Assembly (NCBI GenBank): GCA_964550025.1
Contig: CAZJYI010000038.1
Span: 1 to 64,000, forward strand
Reading direction: 5' to 3'
Length of the DNA stretch: 64,000 nt
DNA from: CAZJYI01 sp964550025
GTDB taxonomy: Bacteria; Verrucomicrobiota; Kiritimatiellia; UBA8416; CAYOBW01
Of this stretch, positions 49,601 to 54,400 are shown piece by piece (within the stretch, counting starts at the first letter, position 1; each line of letters begins with the position of its first letter). The translations under genes and the position numbers were made by a program. The notes under the pieces are model-generated. The model had not been told where the DNA came from. It searched no databases and saw only the letters and a list, made by a program, of their open reading frames with translations.

Positions 49601-50648
49601 CGCGGTAGTCGTTGGTGTCGAACTCGTGGGCGCCCATGTCGACACTGGACTGAAGGATGCGCGGTTTGCCCTCGATTTCGGTGGCAGCGGCCATCCACGC
49701 CTGGTTCGTGCCCTCATCGATGCACGGGGAGTTCGTGGCGAGGCGGAAGTCGAATCCGTCCGGATCGACGAAAAGGGGATCGCTGCTGATGTTTCCCGTG
49801 CCCGCGTCGCCGTCTTCGATACAGGAGTAGGTGGCGGTGAAGCTGTCCGAAATATCATCGCCATTGCCCCAGAGAATACAGTTCAGGATGGTTGATGAAC
49901 CCAGGCTGTGCGAGATGCCCCCGCCACGGCCGGCCGTGTTGCCGTAGAGCGTGCAGGCATCGACGTCAAGTGTGCCTGCGTAGCCACCGATACCGCCTCC
50001 GGCGTTGCCCGCGACATTCGTGTACAGGAGGTTGTTGCGAATGGTTGTGCCGCCGTCCCGATCATAGATGGCGCCACCTACGTGGGCGGCGTAATTGCTG
50101 TACAGTACATTGTTGACAATGAGAGCCTGTGAGTCCCGTACGCTGATTCCGCCGCCCGTGCTGGTGGACGAGCCGTTTCTGAAGACATTGCTTGCTATCG
50201 TGGGCGACGAGTTGTCCCGACAACGTATCCCGGCCCCGTCCTCAGCCGTTCCGTTGACGATTGTGAAGCCCGACACGAGCGAGTTCGTGGTTTCGCCGCT
50301 ATGGAAGAAGAACGCCCGCCCCAGGTCCTGGCAGTCGATGGTGCAATGGGCCGGCCCGTTTTCCGAACGCACCGTGATGTTTGTGCCGCCGAAGTCCAGG
50401 CCGCTCAGTTCAAGGTTGGCGTTTGTGACCGAACCGTACGTGCCGTCCTTCACAATCACGACATCTCCGGATGAGGCGGCGTCGATGCCTCTCTGGATCG
50501 TCGCATACGGGGCGCCGGAGGAACCATTGCCCGTGGAGTCGGAACCGGTTGTCGACACGTAGATGTCAACAGCCTGTACGAACGGCATGATGGCCAGAAA
50601 CAGTGTTGGCGCAACGATCCAGCCAACACGGTGAGTAGCTCTGTTCAT
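31683..50648 (-). CDS. 6,321-aa mosaic surface protein, paralog of the 5,533-aa protein
   Basis: ATG 50648 is preceded by AGGAA at good spacing and followed by a normal signal peptide (residues 1-26, LFLAIMPFVQA). Approximate domain order: beta-helix (27-350, closing SPCIDEG...DMGAHEF); InlB-like module; SUMF1 (600-850); FG-GAP propeller (1000-1410); DPDGDG region; LamG (1477-1683); FG-GAP (1820-2240); SBBP-like propeller (2320-2700); RIFxATSPDGLTWTK propeller (2740-3080); DTDGDGL region (3195-3265); SBBP-like (3270-3670); second RIF-type propeller (3717-4070). Then a choice-of-anchor-D-like domain (4185-4315), integrin-type FG-GAP repeats (4320-4815), InlB-like with an embedded element (4827-5257), FG-GAP (5257-5670), BACON-like, beta-helix (5790-6120) and dockerin-like end (6278-6321). 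It is surely exported. The role is unknown; adhesion or glycan capture is the likeliest guess. Confidence 0.9.
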   Translation of the reverse strand: MNRATHRVGWIVAPTLFLAIMPFVQAVDIYVSTTGSDSTGNGSSGAPYATIQRGIDAASSGDVVIVKDGTYGSVTNANLELSGLDFGGTNITVRSENGPAHCTIDCQDLGRAFFFHSGETTNSLVSGFTIVNGTAEDGAGIRCRDNSSPTIASNVFRNGSSTSTGGGISVRDSQALIVNNVLYSNYAAHVGGAIYDRDGGTTIRNNLLYTNVAGNAGGGIGGYAGTLDVDACTLYGNTAGRGGGISHSLGSSTILNCILWGNGDDISDSFTATYSCIEDGDAGTGNISSDPLFVDPDGFDFRLATNSPCIDEGTNQAWMAAATEIEGKPRILQSSVDMGAHEFDTNDYRASLTIAAAPSQRGTPAPQGYGTNSYPIGTVITNSVTSPADVSNGTRWVCTGWTGTGSVPASGTTNRVTFAITNASTLTWQWEIQYFLNVEVSGSGSVDVADGWYASGSNVTINASPAEGYEFAYWTGDLAPAARFGATLALTMDQSRSVTAHYVASNKLPVVSNVRAAQREGTKLVDIYYDVSDHEDDRLIATVTASTNHGATFDMNVAACTGGGYGAGVQPGTDHHIVWDMAADFDGEYTNGLVLRVSCFNPPPTMALVPGGTNSGVDPDAGSYVLTADSFHMDRTEVTKAQWDEIATWASSNGYDLTTNVAGKEHDHPAHSVIWYQCIKWCNARSEMEGRAPAYYTSSSKSTVYRSGNSDIDDNSVSWNSGYRLPTDTEREYAARGGISSKRYPWGTDTISHNEANYGTHPDYDDGPAPYTSPAGSFAANGYGLYDVAGNVQEWCWDWYPGFEGTTRITRGGNWLHGADPCKVASRSDGNPAVSHNFLGFRTCLPVSQSATPTSWEAYADSPAVTVDSRDYLLTVASDHGTPDPPVGTNALAWRATVTGTVDQAVQAGGASNDCAGWVGTGSVPASGSTADTGPVVLTNLHSSITWQWDASYLMDLTAGPNGSVNDGAVNGWHADGTQLTIQATPDAYCAFTHWSGDVPAGSERSGNGPSPHGNVFGHGLSLLGDLDGDGLSEAMVYSSGHESRGHAYVLTLNTDGTVRQYTEIGDNTGGGPPLSAGALFANASAGIGDLDGDGITEAALGSAGYGGGGAVYIAFMASNGVARSVTRINDSWNGGPPLATGDGFGFACTELGDLDGDGLGDIAVGAYLDDEGAEMSGSVYVLFLESNGAARAYQKISPLVGNGPPLSREAHFGISVTCPGDIDDDGVQDLAVGAYHDKDGEVDTGAVYLLFLRTNGTVKTHTRLNASTVGGLGLEENDLFGIAVASPGDMDGDGVEDIVVGACRDDDGDVDAGALHLLYLTTNGYTRAHRKISQDSGGGPELDATDLFGKGVAALGDLDGDHVVDLAVGAQQDDDMAEDAGAVYVLFLNTNGTVKAIQKITSSNTPLTVTMDRPRTITAHFTDDPDGDGLRDAWEMAEFGNLDQTADGDPDGDGATNLEEQEAGTDPESASSAPGLMAYYPFTGSADDATGNGRNGDVDAATPTTDGSGNAASAYAFDPGNYSSIYVDGLDLANTSFSICTWVRRASTTPSSPTIIGQGSRSANHGLRLGYEQASPCRYVFGFYGDDLVMDVPDQATKDVGEWHHLCATYDAATGARRLYRDGVLLTSDTAAAHYQGSDTLYIGAQSYTDVPYQNRYFHGKIDEVRIYGRALPSNEVAAVCHLGAPPLLTIAGNPQPHGTATPDDYGSVYLEAGTAVTNSVPALTDETGGVRWACAGWAGTGSVPPDGGTTNVSFTITNDSTVTWQWKPEYYLDAGASGSGTVSSVDGWYTNGATVSITATPETYWFLDRWSGDVPPGWERPGGGPDLDSDDRFSYSIAPLGDVDGDGVDDLLVGAPHDDDAHEDAGAAYVLFMQTNGVVRAHQKISELAGGGPDLDADDLYAFSAGGIADFDGDSVPDVVIGSRNDDEAHTNAGAVYVHFRATNGTVTFTRKITEGRGGPDLDEDDSFGSACCWLDDLDGDTVPELAVGARRDDDGSQDAGAIYILFLRANSSVRRIQKVSHDAGSGPALDSGDQFGSSLAQIGDLDGDGIRELVVGARNDDDGQEDAGALYVLFLRNDGTVRTHRKISATSGNGPVHPSASFGAPGAVAAIGDLDSDSLEEVATGSMVLYLNSNGTVRISRTAGEQWGDLPIEGEGFARMMAIGDLDGNGVDDIAAGNASAPSGTTTNAGALYLLFVSTNGAVKGVQRIAEDNNPLQVVMDRPRTITAVFGDDSDNDGVSDWWEMHWWSNLVTVTGSDDTDGDGLRNALEQRHNTDPTRTDTDEDGFSDYIEVINDTSPTSHMSYPSYPYREWTRLWGSEKGESGGHLARDASSGALYVGGKAGGAFSGQTYNGQGDYALSKFDENGNAVWARIWGSSGGETVQGMSVAPDGGVHFAATAPNPDSLYMVRFSADGEQDWVRERFGEASERAYDVAHDDLGNSYLIGKSGSIDGQVTTGHDDFCLIKYDALGVRQWTRLWGTGLKEIGYEVTWSRIGAVYAVGYYNRGLDVHGQIPPPKACLTRLDENGDQRWLKAFGSDNWDEARAVAADANGGAYVVGYTKGSFNGQTNSSPGLADVFVTKFWPDGTHAWTYFWGGPGADYAESVAVGPQGAVYVTGSRDRAPSLLRLSCDGELEWSRTWGSEQTGGGRTVAVDGQGNLFVAGTSSGDLDGQISAGGSDFFLTKWVDKPIRELTIAGTPAEHSTPTPHGYGTNYVEHGDTITNSVVSPVLPIAGTNGRIPLGTGGRGDNDYTTSPCVLQTPSGYQLWYSGRDESGRNRIYSAMSSDLLNWGKINNSIPPASNAVSTDGRLPEGVAGRGDSYMATGPSVVWTGDRYMMWYYGTVVFGPEASIFCATSVDGRVWSKVDNTTPLRSDGVSTDGRIGRGTLGRADEEAARGPCVILDDNGFKMWYTGDGHILYATSSNGLDWVKYNNQIPPRSNDISTDGRLGRGLAGAGDEGVSNPCVIKDGSLYKMWYCGSHGGYYSVFMATSPDGLTWTKVDNSIPSVSDGTSSNGRVPRGTSSRGDRDGISSPCVYRDAEGYHMWYSGKRDSTWRIFHATSPDGLTWTKTDNTIPSPADSSNGVRRTCTGWEGTGSVPPYGGTTNVTFTVTNDSTLTWQWVTEYELTVAASGSGTVDVATGWYTNGSEVTLMAIPETNHYLHYWSGDVPPGSESNGSIAVTMDAPKSVTAHFSTDTDGDGLEDWWEWQYFGDLDEVPSGDPDGDGLTNEQEVEHNTDPTQTDTDNDGFSDYVEVINGTSPTSHASRPSYPYREWTRMWGTDVLDTGVSVAADSLGNAYVVGQTHGDLDGQTNAGEADISLTRFDPGGERKWTRLIGTASTDYAGESLVDAEGNAYVVGSLNGANDLFLHKFNADGSNQWARTWGPTNNGARVHGGTVDSAGAIYICGYTRGALDGHPDPGDWADVFLTKYNGSGEKQWTRVWGSPQEDTAYGCATFGTSAVYVVGMTSGEFGSETNAGIRDVFLTKYSSSGENQWTRIWGTSAGSEWGGGVAVDAAGNVYAAATLGEEFDGQAHSGGGDDLAVSKFTSDGERLWTRMWDSSTAGPPRMHDVDVCVEHDRVYVAGYVAGTLHGQTHAGGDDACLVRLDTDGNIEWTRLWGGSGDDKTRKVHLGPDQTLFVPGWSGVAFDGQTNAGENDQWLTKWVDRPIHQLTIAGNPAEYSTPTLLGYGTNYVEHGEVVTNSVVSPVLPIAGTNGRIPWGTPGRGDAVRALAPSVLFDGTGYRMWYTGRNATSDRTYCATSSDGLSWGKVDNSIPPPSDTTSAGGRIPLGTTGAGDAEYAAGAWVIRDGENYRMWYTGKDAGSFSRIYAAASPDGLLWTKVDSSIPPRSDGSSDKGRIPLGTDGTGDYKAAQGGCVVRNGGTYHLWYTGVGADDRWRVFHASSSNGLDWVKTDNSIPPGSNGSSTHGRIPLGTSGRGDDVGVAHPAVVCGEHGYTMWYSGVDGNSKYRIYCATSPDGLNWTKVDNTIPASSDGTCTNGRIPLGSGGRGDGEWALDPSVVKDGSTYNMWYAGWTPAPSRDPRIYHATSPDGLTWTKTDNTIPEPADSSDGSYSIRLACTGYTGTGSIPPYGGTTNVTFTVTNDSTLTWQWVTEYELTVGTSESGTVDVASGWYTNGAELTLTAEPEVGAAFASWSGDVPPGREADNPLVLTMDGPRTVTPRFVTAPEIVVEGNGISIVNRDRTPTRVDHTRFGGVPLQAGSVDRTFTIRNIGARALSLTGTPKVAVNGMHESDFSVLAQPSNSVPVEGDTTFTVRFDPGGPGRRKAILTIENDDHDETVFTFQVDGMGVVPRFFPAVVEAADLNGTNGFVIEGIDSDDRSGNSVSGATDINSDGFADILVGAYCADAGGDEKAGEAYVVFGRSGGWASSLPLSSLAGTNGFRLDGIDHGDQLGFSVSGAGDINRDGFDDFIVGAKYANPKDVEFAGETYVIFGMEDAWPPALDAAQLDGANGYRLDGEGVRDFSGFCVSDAGDVNADGYADIAIGAPHSEPTGNTEPGACYVVFGAATTPGATLALSSLNGTNGFRVQGIDVDDYCGATVRTAGDVNGDGYSDVIISANRAEPAGECYVLFGGVEWPAVVSPASLDGTNGFRVDGSNSQLDAGTKVTTAGDINGDGYDDILMGAYYADLGGAGIDAESYLLFGRRDGWSPAMSLSTLDGTNGFRMSGIDNGDWDDMSHGELGDVNGDGYDDFIIGSRYGDPDGKTDAGKSFVVFGKPDGWQAELLLSSLNGTNGFLIVGVADGDQLGRSVHGAGDVNGDGYDDVIVGALRANPGGRGDAGESYVVFGGGLGVSMQLQVAGNPAPHGTPTPYSYGTHYVAEGEAVSVAVPSPADEAGGTRHVCAGWTGTGSVPATGDTATVSFTIETNSTLTWLWEAEHWLACRVSGVAGSDSGTVSEVDGWYAAGASVVVTATPAANHHFVEWSGDVASTNNPLALTMDQPYSVTASFAIDTYTIAATATAGGWISPSGSVEVVHGEGTNFTFGAHPNHHMKDVLVNGVSIGLTNAYTFANVTSNQSIHVELEPDTCNLTVAGSPAEHGSSSPYDYGVHGIPWGTVVTNTAATPADESNGVRWACTGWTGTGSVTPSEKGSSVRSKSRTVLLRRPWRQWSGNSGERMERSSATLSVLPPRSATRTAQEHRPTRDTRISRPVVPPIAGDGSTVVFTITTHSTLTWQWAPEYRLDTGSGGGGSVSPPDTWYPPDTRVAVTASPEAGNALSHWSGDVPPGSEFFGNGPAVGADFALGSGATAAGDLDGDGLTDAVIGAPYGGPGRHGEVHTLFLRDDGTVREHREIGHLTGGGPSLSLNDHFGSSLAGIGDLDNDGTVEIAVGAPDDNVYAPDDGAVYVLSMNSNGVVQSHTVLNAASGLDADLGANDRLGAAVAAVGDIDGNTTADMAVGAVGDDDGGDNAGAVYVLMLAPNASMLNYTKISASAGGGPTLDAGDAFGAAVAGLGTLDGDGVRDLAVGAPGEDDGSEDAGAVHILFMNAAGTVKSRAKISATSGGGPSPDAGDGFGSGVAHLGDVDGDGVGDLAVGAPYDDGGWTNAGAVYLLFMRADGSVKGHRKIGAAGGEVELDPEDRFGASVTALGDVDGDTVPDCMVGAPGDDDGQDNAGAAYILFLKADGSVKRVQKISQSNNPLTVTMDRARSITAHFGQPGHIALSRTELAASGWDCLSPSNATFEIWNAASSLPMTYSLSNAVDWLSVDPAAGECSWERDTITVSFDTVGMTAGTYRADITVESPEATNSPQLVSVALTVAATPIHYVDAASSQPVPPYLSWSNAAATIQDAIDVAANGDTVLVADGVYATGGKAVYGTMMNRVAIDKPITVKSAGGPRNALIVGEGPVGAGAVRCAYVTNNATLAGFTLTNGFTRGSVAHRQHEQSGGGVWAASQAAIVSNCIFAGCEASYHGGGLYRGTAVDCLFTNNLADSGGGMAYTWADRCVADGNEAEFEGGGAYQASLRNCLIVNNTADLEGGGVYYSLVYNCTVSRNSADIGGGVYDSRLWNSIVYDNHATTIGTNWSGGTIVHSCAEPLPDMAGPTNNITDNPRFRDPDGGDFRLVVASPCIDAGIRQQWMENAADVEGKPRVLSGAVDMGAYEKAFYASVRVCLEGAFATNTSAMRTALAGTGVLPAVAPYAADPAVAERIPSNATDWVLMELQNDEHRSVAAQSALLRNDGALLALDGQTNLLTEVSPGARLHMVIRHRNHLAIMSANPVSYTNEVVRYDFTLAPDRYTGSTNACVELEPGVWGMISGDCDGDGRITHVDGEIVRQQVGKTGYLPGDCNLDGVVTEADVP
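33576..34125. repeat. Block identical to 14179-14728
   Basis: FG-GAP coding sequence shared, apparently base for base, with the other giant gene. Downstream and upstream sequence diverges, so the boundaries look like conversion tract ends. Confidence 0.8.
35155..35290. mobile_element. 136-bp palindromic element inside a coding module, copy 2
   Basis: It appears identical to copy 1, including the 25-bp terminal repeats, and sits at the same place of the equivalent InlB-like module, in frame. It lies in a longer block shared by the two giant genes, so it is not an independent insertion. Confidence 0.85.
38359..38381. repeat. Short palindrome in coding sequence (loop GTAA)
   Basis: Stem CCCCC/GGGGG; encodes IPPYGGTT in an InlB-like module of the 6,321-aa protein. 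Confidence 0.85.
41326..41348. repeat. Short palindrome in coding sequence (loop GTAA)
   Basis: Stem CCCCC/GGGGG; encodes VPPYGGTT at the same module loop. Confidence 0.85.
45394..45416. repeat. Short palindrome in coding sequence (loop GTCA)
   Basis: Stem CCCCC/GGGGG; encodes VPPDGGTT just after the LamG domain, the same position as the copy at 23999 in the paralog. Confidence 0.85.
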
Positions 50649-50665
50649 TGCGTTTCCTGCTTTGT

Positions 50666-50740
50666 CCCGCCCTCAAGATTCCAGTCGGTGGCAGAAGGGC
50701 GAATCTTCCCATTTTATGATGGGGAATTCAACCCGGATTC
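50666..50740 (-). promoter_or_regulatory. Conserved leader-like element of the 6,321-aa gene
   Basis: It ends about 18 nt upstream of ATG 50648. On the minus strand it reads AAAATGGGAAGAT, then a CTTCTGCC-type stretch and CCGACTGGAATCTTG. A clear relative lies at 60645-60728, next to a gene remnant. It could be an untranslated leader or control site, or simply another dispersed repeat. I see no sigma-70 promoter in it. Confidence 0.45.
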
Positions 50741-51481
50741 CGGCGTCTTTGCGGCCACACAAGCCCAGCGCAGCGTGGCCGCGGCCCAAGGGGTGAACCA
50801 CAGATGATCGCGGATGGGCGCAGAGGGGAAGGGAGAACCCACGGATGGGATACAAAGCCTCCGCGGCAAACGGAGATCTGAAACGTCAGCAGCGCACCTC
50901 GATGCCCCCCACGGGGGCACTACGAACCCAGGATCCGACTCCCTCGTTCCGAAGCGCGTTCTACCCTCAGCTGGAGAGATCGGCGTATAGGAGCACGTGT
51001 ACGAGTACGGGGTGCGATTCCTCGCTCTCGAATCCGTACTCGTACACATACTCGTACACGCGAATCTCCCCTCCCCGGGGATGCGGCGGAGGCCCGCCGC
51101 GCTCCATGGGAAAGCGACCTGGAGGGCGGGCGGCCTCGACCGCCTCCCCACTTCGACATTCATCATTCGATGTTCTGCGGTCTCGGCTCTCCCTGTCTGG
51201 CCCTTCTGTACCACAACCTGCCATTTTCTTGTTTTCTTGACATGATTCACAGGATCTACGGGATGGGAAGGGCTATCCTGTAGATCCTGTTAATCCTGTC
51301 CAATACTCCCGTTTGGTTGCGGCTGAGTTGCCCTGCGCATTGTGTGCCTTCTGTGGCCGACTTCCCCGCCCCAGGGATGCGGCGGAGGCCCGCCGCGCTC
51401 CATGGGAAAGCGACCTGGAGGGCGGTCGGCCTCGACCGCCTCCCTCGTTTCGCAAGTTCACGACAAAGGGGGGAAACCCCC
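50741..51481. other. Gene-free repeat cluster
   Basis: Contents in order: text of the type accacagatgatcgcggatg (about 50795-50850); a palindrome (50903-50927, stem GCCCCC/GGGGGC); the 14-bp-arm hairpin (arms 50997-51010 and 51034-51047); a 71-bp direct repeat at 51078-51148 and again at 51374-51444 (gggatgcggcggaggcccgc...). Between these lies text of the type tcctgtagatcctgttaatc (51240-51303). I see no gene. Confidence 0.7.
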
Positions 51482-54400
51482 TCACGGCACATCCGCCTCC
51501 GTCACCACCCCGTCAAGATTACAGTCGCCGGAAAGGTACCCCATCTTCCCCGCCTGTTGCCGGACAATCTCGCGATCCACCTCGGTGATCTTCCCGTCCC
51601 CGTCACAATCTCCCGCGAGCATTCCCCAGACCCCGGGGCCGAGCTCCACGCACGCGTTCGTGCCGCCGAGGACTTTGTCAGGGCCGACGGTGAAGTCGTA
51701 GGTCGCCGTGCTCGTGACAAAGGGCACGGGCGAGTGCGACTGCACTCCCAGGTGGTTGCGATGTTGGATCGTCAGGTAGTAGTCTTTGCCCTCTTCCACG
51801 GGCACCACCACGCCGCGTCCGCCCTCGTCGTCGATGAGGTAGCCCTCATCATTAACCCACACGCTGCGTGTCACGCCGGCACGTCCGCTCCGGGAGTCGT
51901 GCAGGTGCACAATGACCCAATCCGTCACGTTGGACGGAACGAAAGGCACGCTCCTGGCATCATAGGCGTACGGTGAGGCGGAAGGCAGAACATGCGTCAA
52001 TGTCGTCATGGCCGAGATGGGAGGGCGGTAGCCCCCCTGCAAGAGAACACGCACGTTGAGGACAAAAGGCGTTTCGTAGGCGCCCATATCCACGATGTCG
52101 TTGAGAATCCGGCTTCGCCCGTCGAGGTCGGTCTCACCAAACATCCAGTCCGCGTTGAGCCCCGCGTTGATGCAGGGCGAGTCGGCCCGGAGGCGCAGAT
52201 CCTCCGCCGGTCGATCGACAAACAGCGGTGGCCCCTCAACGTTGCCCGCCCCCGCCGGCTTCGGTGACGTGCAGCAGTGACTGTATTCTCCGCGTCCGGG
52301 AGTGTAGTCGTTCGCCCAGTTGTCACCGGACACCGCGGCCGTGTTGAAATAGATGATCGAATTGTAAACGTGCCCGTCGCCCGTTGAGACTCCGCCACCA
52401 CGTTCTTGACAGTGGTTGCCAACGATCGTGCAGTTGTGGGCGCTATGGTTGCCGTTTCCCAGGTGAATGCCACCGCCAAGTTCGGCAGCTTCGTTGCCGA
52501 CCACCAGGCAACTGCGCAGAGTTGACGCGCCGGCGCCGCCCCCGGCCCGACCGAGGGCCCGGTTACCGCGTAGCTCGCACCGCGTCAGTGTGACATCGTA
52601 CGCCCCACCACCGGAAAAAGCCGACGTATTGCTGACGATCAGAGAGGACTCGGTCCTGCCCTTCCAGACGCCGCCACCGACTATGGCTGCCGAGTTCCGC
52701 TCTATGACGCAGCCGTCAACCGTGCACTCGGCCGTGCCGCCACCGGAGCTTGAAGCCGTGTTGGCCCTGAGCACGCTGTCCAGAATCGTGGCCTTCGCCG
52801 CGCCGGCGCCCTGCTCGGCGGAGTTCCCGCCGATTTCGCTGCGCACCACGCTCTTCCCGAGCACGCCGCCCCCTTCGCGGCTCGCCGTGTTACTGCTGAT
52901 CACACACCCGTCCACGTCGCCGAATGCCACTCCACCGCCACTGGATGCGTCGTTCGCGCGCACCTCACACCCCACGACGCGACCCCCGTAGACACCGCCG
53001 CCGTAGACCGATGCCCGGCAAGCGATCACCAGGCAATTGGACACCGTCCCCCCGGGCGTGCACCACGCGCCGCCGCCGCTACGCCGACCGAGCTCACTGC
53101 CCGACGCCAACGTGTGCCCGTTCGTCAGCGTCACTCCGCACAGAACGGCGCCTTCACTCACATAGGCGCAACGCACCGCGTTCCCACCGATCGGTCCGGC
53201 ACCGACGATGACCGTCCGCTCCATGTTGGTGCTCGCGCCCGCTACCGTCAGCGGCTTCCACAGCCCCACGCGATGCCGCACGCCCGCATGTTCGTGAGTA
53301 CCGTTCGTGTAGACCCCCTCGGCCACAAGCACCGTCCCGCCGGCCAGGCAAGCGTCCACGGCGTCTTGAAGATTCGTTGCCGCGGCCGCCCAGCTTGTGA
53401 AGGGCGCTTCGCCGCTACCGGACAACGCGACGTAGTTCGTGTAGCCGCTCACGACATGGATGCGGACGGTTGTCGTTGCCGCGTCGCTGTCGTTCCATGC
53501 ATGAAACACCAACTCGTAGTCGCCCGGGGCGGCGTACGCATGCGACACCGACCAGGCGTTGCTGGTCACGTCCCCATCGCCCCACAGCCACGCGTAGCCC
53601 AGCGGACGACCGTGAATCTCCGCATCGAAAAACAACGGCGCCCCTGCCACCACGTTCGTGCTCGCGCCGTGCACGACTACGGTCAATTCACCCGTGACCG
53701 CGCCGAACACAAGCTCGTCGCATCCGATATCCACCGCCTCGCCCGAGATGCGGCTCTCCCCGTCGAAATCCACGTTTCCCGCGACCAGCGCGTTCTCCCC
53801 GGCGTCGACACACGGGGACGAGCCCACGATGTGACCGTTGTCGATACTGACCAGGCCGGGGAGGTTTGTCACATGCCCCGCTCCGTCGGGAGCCGGCGTC
53901 GCGCAACAGGCCACGTACGTACCCCGCCCGGGACTGTATTCGTTCGCCCAGTTGTCCCCCGATACCGCTGCCGTATTGTAGTAGATGATCGAGTTGTACA
54001 CGTGCCCGTCTCCGGTCGACACGCCGCCACCCTTCTCCCGGCAGTGGTTACCGACGATTGTGCAGTTGCGGGCGATGTTTGCCGCGGTTGCCAGGTGCAC
54101 GCCCCCGCCCAGTTGAGCGGCTTCATTGTCCACGACCAGGCAGCTGCGCAGGTTCGACGCGTCCGCGCCGCCACCGGCACGGCCCAGGGCCCGGTTGCCA
54201 CGCAGTTCGCAACGCGTCAACGTGGCATCGTACGCTCCGCCGCCGGAGAAGGACGCCGTGTTGCTCGCAACCAGAGAAGACTCGATCGTTCCCCTGAAGA
54301 TACCGCCACCGGCGATCGTCGCCGTGTTCCCTTCGATGACCGTGCCGTTCACCGTGCACTCCGACGTCCCGCCGCCGGAGTGCGACGCGGAGTTGTCTCG

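Noticed and set aside
12286..50648. A cellulosome cluster
   Set aside because: The dockerin-like tails suggested it, but I see no cohesin, scaffoldin or clear catalytic glycosidase domain in the window.
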